From Rhynchospora pubera (Eukaryota > Streptophyta > Magnoliopsida > Poales > Cyperaceae), in assembly GCA_028095005.1 (NCBI GenBank), contig CM051463.1:8237052-8301051 (forward strand): a stretch of DNA of 64,000 nt, written 5' to 3'. The notes under the pieces were generated by a model, which did no database searches, was not told where the DNA came from, and saw only the letters and a program-made list of their open reading frames with translations. Numbering within the stretch: the stretch's first letter is position 1; the number at the start of each line of letters is the position of its first letter. The translations under genes were made by a program, and so were the position numbers. Positions 60,201 to 64,000 of this stretch are shown here, in pieces.

Positions 60201-63200
60201 TTCATCTCCCCCAAAGTCGCAGCCCAAATTAGCGGACAAGTGTGGCAGGAGTTGAAAGGCGAAGGAAAAGAAAAGAAAGAAGAGGAGTTCTGGACGGCAG
60301 CGTGCCACCATGTCTCAGGTAATGAGGAAGAACATGAAGAATCCTCTAACCAACAGGAGCCGGTACAAGCAGATACCAGACCTCCCGAAACCTCAACAAC
60401 AAATGAACAAAACCCTGCTGAGTCGTCATCCGGCTCAGTCCCAACCCAACATACCTGGTCGACGGTCACTGTTCAACCCATGACCCAATCAGGAAAGAAA
60501 AAGAAAGAGACTCTTGAAATAAAGAAATTGGATAAGGCCCTGATCCGCAAAGGAAAGAAGCCGGATCGAATGACCCTACCTTTCAAGATCAATGGTCAAG
60601 ATCGCAAAGTGTTTGTAGACATTCATGATGAGTGTCTGGATTCAGAAGGTATCCCAAGCATAAAGAACCTAGGGTTTAACCTTGTCATACCAAAGAAGAA
60701 GGGAGAATCCGGGATTCCACCAGAAACCATTGCGATACTAGCAGAGCATGTGTCTGAACTGATGAAACAAACCATTGCTGTGACTAGTTTCGTAAGAAAC
60801 CAAGTAAACAAAGAGGCTTCCACCTCCACCGATACCCAAAATGTCCAAAATGATCCTGATTTCACTGATGAGGAATATGAATGGTCTGATCCGGACCCCC
60901 CTAGCCAAGACGAAAGCTACGATTTTGGTAGCAACTTCGACAGTGATGAAGAAAGAGGAGGTGGTGACTTTGGAGAAATCTCCTGCAATGCCATCTCAAC
61001 ATCGGCAATAAATGCACACCCGGAGGATAGCTCGGGAGAAAGAGAGGAAAAGCTCACTAAAGAAGAGGAAATAGAAATGATTGCGCAAAAAGAGGAGGCT
61101 ACACAGGCCATTCTCTCTTCCGCAGTCACAAACCAAAACCCACAAGAAGATGATGATGCCTTCTATGAGGCGCTGGAGGGATGCCAACCGGCCGGTTACA
61201 GGAGGATAAAAATGTATATGAAAGCAAGGGAACAATGGAGAGACCTCTCCTACTGGTGCGGTCAAACCAACCTTCATCCCATCCTGGAGGCAGAAATCGC
61301 CTTAAACCCATCCTGGTGGATCCAAGAGCTCATACATGGTGATGATGTGGACCAATTGCTAGCATCATGGCTGGCAAATAGGTTCTGGACCAAGGAAATA
61401 CCTCTCAACATCTCTAAACAAAAAACCCATGAACCTGCAGAGCACTGCAGATACCTGAGTGATGCCGGGGAATCAGAAGAAGAAGCCGAGGAAGAAGGCG
61501 ATGATTCGCTACCACACATCTCTTTCAATGCTGTGGCGGAGTATGTGGACTTCTTGATGCAGCTGAAAATTCAAGAGCCAGACTTGTTCCAGCAGGAATT
61601 AAGGGTTGACGAGGAGATAGAAAACATGTCAGACTCGGATACCTATGAACAACAAATTGAAAATACGGCCGTAAAGAAAGCTGCGGTGGATATTGTGGTG
61701 CAAAATGGATGGGACAAGAAAGACCCAGACCCAAACCACCCTACAGATTTTGAAATCATGCGTGCGCAGTTGGAAAGCGCGGAGAACTCACACCTCTGGG
61801 AGAACATTGAGGTTACTGAAACTGACCTCGCAGAATATGAAAACAACATGGGTAACCAAGCCCGCTTCAGCCAAAACAACCAAACTTTCCTGGCTAAGGA
61901 GGGCCAGGTTGATGAATTCTCCCAATACTTGAGGAACCTGAGAATCTCAGACCCAGTTGGCTATCATGGTGTGCTGAACCCTGAAAATCCTCAACAGTAC
62001 CAGGGATATGAAAGGCAAGCCATAACCAGGACTGTAAGAGAAATAGCTGATGAGACAGGGCGCGAGGAAGGAGAAATAAGTCCAGAAGCAACCCCACCAA
62101 GAACCACTCGACGCCGTAGATCCAGGAGGATTCGGCGCCCCAGGCATACATCAGGCCCCAGGGCCGAGGTGACATTCCCCACCCAAGCAATTGAGACTTC
62201 CAATCAGATCGATACCACTCAGGGTGAGCCATCCCAGCAAGCCCCCGAGGAAGAAGAATACAATGAACATGACAGCCTGGTAGAATGGTATGTGTCTGAA
62301 CTCAGGGAACTGAGAATCACAGACCCAAGGGCCTTTCGCCGAGCTACCCATCCCAAAGATCCAGACTTTACAGAGGAATTTGAAAGAGAAGCCATAGCAA
62401 CCGTCCTAAAAGAGGTTAACAAAGGCAAAACTCCCCAGTGCTCCGACTCTGAGGATAGTGGAGGTTCTCCGCGATTCTTCTTCTGCGGAAAGACATCTGA
62501 TGGAAACGCCCAAAATGGCAAATCCGATAGCGATGAAGAAGAAACAGAAAGGGAGCCTGAGGTGGAATCTGACCATGAAGAACCTCAACCAAGCACCCTC
62601 CAAGGAAGTTCAATCCTGATGGCATCTGGGTCTGGTCCGCCAGCCGATATAACCTCAGCTTTTGAAGGGTTGAATATCTCACAAGCAACCAGGATCCTCT
62701 CGTACATGGAACACCTGAGACGGGAAGACCCTGCATTCCTAAACTTTATAGCTCAGCACGCTGAGATGCTACAACAACCAGGAGCCAGTTATGAAAGGCT
62801 CAGGAGAACCCATCCACGGGAAACCGCCCGTTTTCGGGCACAAATAGAAAGGTTATATAAGATCTCAAATGACATTGACAATGATAGCGGCGATGATGAC
62901 GGCTCCGATGCTGGAAACTGCCGTTACATCAGCGGTTCAGGGTCTGATGACTCTGAGTCTGAAAATTATGACCACCGTTCCGCCCGAATTGCAGCTTGGA
63001 CGGATGATGATGAACCTTCCTTGAAACCATGTAACGAAGGAAGACAACAAAAGAGGAACGCTCGCATGACTGTCCGGCCTCAACCCGAATGGGATGAAAA
63101 TGCGCGGCGTGAGCTGGAGAAAGCCATCGATGAAACCGAGACCATGACAACCAGCGAACTCATGAGAAACCTAAGGGTAAATAGTGATGATGATACTTAT

Positions 63201-63815
63201 TGCCCCACCGAGGATGATGAGAAAGAGGTCAAGAGCCCTAAAGCCCTTAGAGTATACCAAAGAAGAAAAAAACCAGCAAACGAGAAGGAAATAATAACCT
63301 ATCAAAGGAGAAACAAAGGAACCAATAAAGAAAAGAATAAGTTGCTCAAAGGCGAATCCTCTCGTGATGACGCCACTTGTCATCGAGTTGGCCATCATGA
63401 TTCTGACAAAGGTGAGTCCTCGGAAGTGCCACAACCGCAGGCCGAAACCACAGAAGGAAATCAAACTAACTCAGAGGAGATGGCCTATGATTATGAGATC
63501 GTGCTAGATCCTGCTGAACAAATGAACCCTGCCGATCTACAAGGACAGCAACCAAGAATGGTAAACTTGGATATCCATATCCCTAACATTCCAGGTCAAC
63601 CTGACCTTACTCTTGAGGTGTTGGGAGAAATAGTACGGCAAATGGTCAACCAGATCTGGGAGGCCACGTCTACTGAGCAGGGATGTGAAGAGAATGAACC
63701 CGCTGAATCAGAGACGGAGGAAAATGCTAGTACTGAACAGGGGGCAGCCGCTACCTCTACTGATGATCAAGCTGAAAATACCACCCCTTCAAATCAAAGC
63801 CAAGAAGAAAACTGA
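57231..63815 (+). CDS. Giant Gag-type polyprotein (2,194 aa) of LTR retrotransposon
   Basis: The structural protein that would form the element's cytoplasmic particle. Residues 1-540: basic, Lys/Arg/Pro-rich, then acidic, with a heptad-like coiled segment around 405-445 (ELEEKTKQLEQLRVENARV). Residues about 549-737: Gag core (retrotransposon gag, PF03732 type), with ARFDQLDYPKG, FKVFDGVGNK, LSGVAFDWYASL, WKEMANAFCARFR and GESVSDYVSRW. A zinc knuckle of C-x2-H-x4-H-x4-C form lies at C837, H840, H845, C850 (CVYHRVLGHNIEDC). The remaining 1,340 residues are acidic and low-complexity, with four diverged copies of a helical module (near 1431, 1562, 1683, 1819), each followed by an Asp/Ser/Glu-rich tract. 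No DTG or DSG protease site or RT was seen. Plant Gags are usually 300-700 residues. The ATG follows a good 3' splice site. The frame has no lesion until TGA at 63813, after which it stays open. Confidence 0.85.
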   Translation: MFTWSQIVKGERLRHRKAAATRTLYVPVQAVVQISPVMLAGEASTKVSGKPALNPKKGRAATTHIKGATAPKLKKKKRTRISRAQALHLVQQPETVTDLSLSNTFAPLHVLKKGGEVMRLREDWELPMYAPVSETEKVTHPKHQAVEAIHAAFRIVKRSRKSRRIVTAIPANPNKPSIKDRLKFPAHQRLRFPYPEDNREGDADYSASEKRTVAHPPSVFDRLTFPSLQPNARSMKAKGKVKQVWRPKRSEPIPAPEQNTGGTKRWVPKGKDTSLASQVANQMMKNKTKKKYVMRKKRNADSVSVYHVSIDDDEDDGGETAEVRMVGTGSQEPPHSESVPVETRGQKGKASASKPPKRVGRPRNRSPVVEEIVQQTTDNIASDEEDPNPDHGSSSEDVDEEIEILEEISDEMAQLRKELEEKTKQLEQLRVENARVTAACAAAQKHLTKKGVRPSSVVLNSDIPDSTDTKEMAPKPKSKNKKKTKKSHSKIVRERDSSSSETSEEELLERKETNVIDPEAIMEKMQRAMDQKLQSLGIGGTQLPVNFTCRPYPARFDQLDYPKGHIVPKFKVFDGVGNKITPSQHLSHFITSCGNTARREEWILRQFSQSLSGVAFDWYASLEADSIKSWKEMANAFCARFRTTPHRVSVTNLVNARQKQGESVSDYVSRWETMYTGCQSNISESEAVRMLLNSIHAPMKVWMVGHNVTTFEHLVTMVARYEEVEPEMNQLYHSAKEKDKEKGKKLEIKTTKAVKAVTNQAEGTGSTQWGKNGETKDGNPQSRAQRPTLRELKSKPYSFKKEKTLKLFRQAMEVLEVRLPQCKRPEEEDKVNHLNYCVYHRVLGHNIEDCYVFKDWLEQKIQEGAISLHDDARQEPAPHAISSGAPSASSRRVSVTTDGKPPTTWSVYLSKNTRKKLRALQAEPQLRWKSPIIPVVPKRLKPMKIQPKPMTRNAKTGNVRSRQAFWRKTSPETVKDPYVQEKPTQATLADFISPKVAAQISGQVWQELKGEGKEKKEEEFWTAACHHVSGNEEEHEESSNQQEPVQADTRPPETSTTNEQNPAESSSGSVPTQHTWSTVTVQPMTQSGKKKKETLEIKKLDKALIRKGKKPDRMTLPFKINGQDRKVFVDIHDECLDSEGIPSIKNLGFNLVIPKKKGESGIPPETIAILAEHVSELMKQTIAVTSFVRNQVNKEASTSTDTQNVQNDPDFTDEEYEWSDPDPPSQDESYDFGSNFDSDEERGGGDFGEISCNAISTSAINAHPEDSSGEREEKLTKEEEIEMIAQKEEATQAILSSAVTNQNPQEDDDAFYEALEGCQPAGYRRIKMYMKAREQWRDLSYWCGQTNLHPILEAEIALNPSWWIQELIHGDDVDQLLASWLANRFWTKEIPLNISKQKTHEPAEHCRYLSDAGESEEEAEEEGDDSLPHISFNAVAEYVDFLMQLKIQEPDLFQQELRVDEEIENMSDSDTYEQQIENTAVKKAAVDIVVQNGWDKKDPDPNHPTDFEIMRAQLESAENSHLWENIEVTETDLAEYENNMGNQARFSQNNQTFLAKEGQVDEFSQYLRNLRISDPVGYHGVLNPENPQQYQGYERQAITRTVREIADETGREEGEISPEATPPRTTRRRRSRRIRRPRHTSGPRAEVTFPTQAIETSNQIDTTQGEPSQQAPEEEEYNEHDSLVEWYVSELRELRITDPRAFRRATHPKDPDFTEEFEREAIATVLKEVNKGKTPQCSDSEDSGGSPRFFFCGKTSDGNAQNGKSDSDEEETEREPEVESDHEEPQPSTLQGSSILMASGSGPPADITSAFEGLNISQATRILSYMEHLRREDPAFLNFIAQHAEMLQQPGASYERLRRTHPRETARFRAQIERLYKISNDIDNDSGDDDGSDAGNCRYISGSGSDDSESENYDHRSARIAAWTDDDEPSLKPCNEGRQQKRNARMTVRPQPEWDENARRELEKAIDETETMTTSELMRNLRVNSDDDTYCPTEDDEKEVKSPKALRVYQRRKKPANEKEIITYQRRNKGTNKEKNKLLKGESSRDDATCHRVGHHDSDKGESSEVPQPQAETTEGNQTNSEEMAYDYEIVLDPAEQMNPADLQGQQPRMVNLDIHIPNIPGQPDLTLEVLGEIVRQMVNQIWEATSTEQGCEENEPAESETEENASTEQGAAATSTDDQAENTTPSNQSQEEN

Positions 63816-64000
63816 AACCAAAACTCTGAATTATGCCAAGGTACTTCTGAAAATTGTCGGACAATAACTGTGAGTGAGTCCGACACAGATAGCGAAGAGG
63901 AGGAATCTCCAACAACCCAAGGCGACAGCTCACAAAGTAAACCAAAACTCACTCAAAAGAAAATAGCCAAGCCAAAAGAAAGCCCGCTTAAATCACGCGC
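63816..64000 (+). other. Open frame continuing past the Gag TGA
   Basis: In the same frame the 61 codons after TGA contain no stop and encode residues of the same style (SESDTDSEEEESP, then Lys-rich KPKLTQKKIAKPKESP). This looks like uninterrupted continuation of the polyprotein, so the TGA is either a recent mutation or a programmed stop. The window ends before pol. Confidence 0.6.

Larger units (their letters stand above)
50031..64000 (+). mobile_element. Giant Ty3/gypsy LTR retrotransposon, 5' part
   Basis: Starts at the exact point where homology between the two carrier genes breaks (50030/50031) and runs off the window, so it is at least 13.97 kb. Order: 336-bp LTR, PBS, about 6.8-kb leader with several tandem repeats, then a 2,194-codon Gag-type ORF. 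Protease, RT and integrase are not reached. The Gag core plus the C-H-H-C knuckle fit the Tat/Ogre side of Ty3/gypsy, known for long leaders and large elements. The short LTR is unlike typical Ogre. The predicted target duplication is CACCA (50026-50030), to be found again right of the window. Alternatively, the LTR and the Gag ORF belong to two nested elements. Confidence 0.75.

Overview
This is an AT-rich stretch of a flowering-plant (probably dicot) nuclear genome. The basis is spliced genes with GT-AG introns and plant-specific families (a D6-type cyclin, an F-box/FBD/LRR protein, plant-type mitochondrial pyruvate carriers), plus dense MITEs and Ty3/gypsy LTR retrotransposons. There are no operons, CRISPR arrays, rRNA genes or recognisable tRNA genes.

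Layout. 1-14 kb: intergenic DNA with foldback MITEs, several bounded by exact 9-bp target duplications (Mutator-like), and a 1.97-kb Harbinger-like element. 14.17-15.80 kb (+): six-exon CYCD6-like cyclin gene. 16-30.7 kb: intergenic, with Tourist-like MITEs, probable LTR debris, a G-box/RY motif cluster and more foldbacks. 31.4-33.8 kb (+): complete five-exon MPC2-type mitochondrial pyruvate carrier with a 5'UTR intron and a hAT-like MITE in intron 4 of the transcript. 35.6-38.9 kb (-): decayed Ty3/gypsy element (2.49-kb LTR, tRNA-Met-type PBS, protease fragment without its active site). 39.56-41.43 kb (-): three-exon F-box/FBD gene. 43.4-46.3 kb: a 0.94-kb Mutator-like element and foldbacks. 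47.0-50.03 kb (+): second MPC copy with intact promoter-proximal exons, cut in its third coding intron by an LTR. 50.03 kb to the window end: one very large LTR retrotransposon (short LTR, PBS, 6.8-kb leader, 2,194-codon Gag-type ORF, pol not reached).

How it fits together. The two MPC genes are a local duplication that includes promoter, 5'UTR and introns. The right copy has been colonised by a MITE and then by the giant retroelement, so its last two exons would have to lie beyond the window. The most unusual object is that retroelement. Its Gag ORF carries about 540 residues ahead of the Gag core and about 1,340 after the zinc knuckle, including diverged repeat modules and acidic tracts. 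A perfect-looking branch point and 3' splice site sit just before its start codon, and the frame stays open beyond its single TGA.
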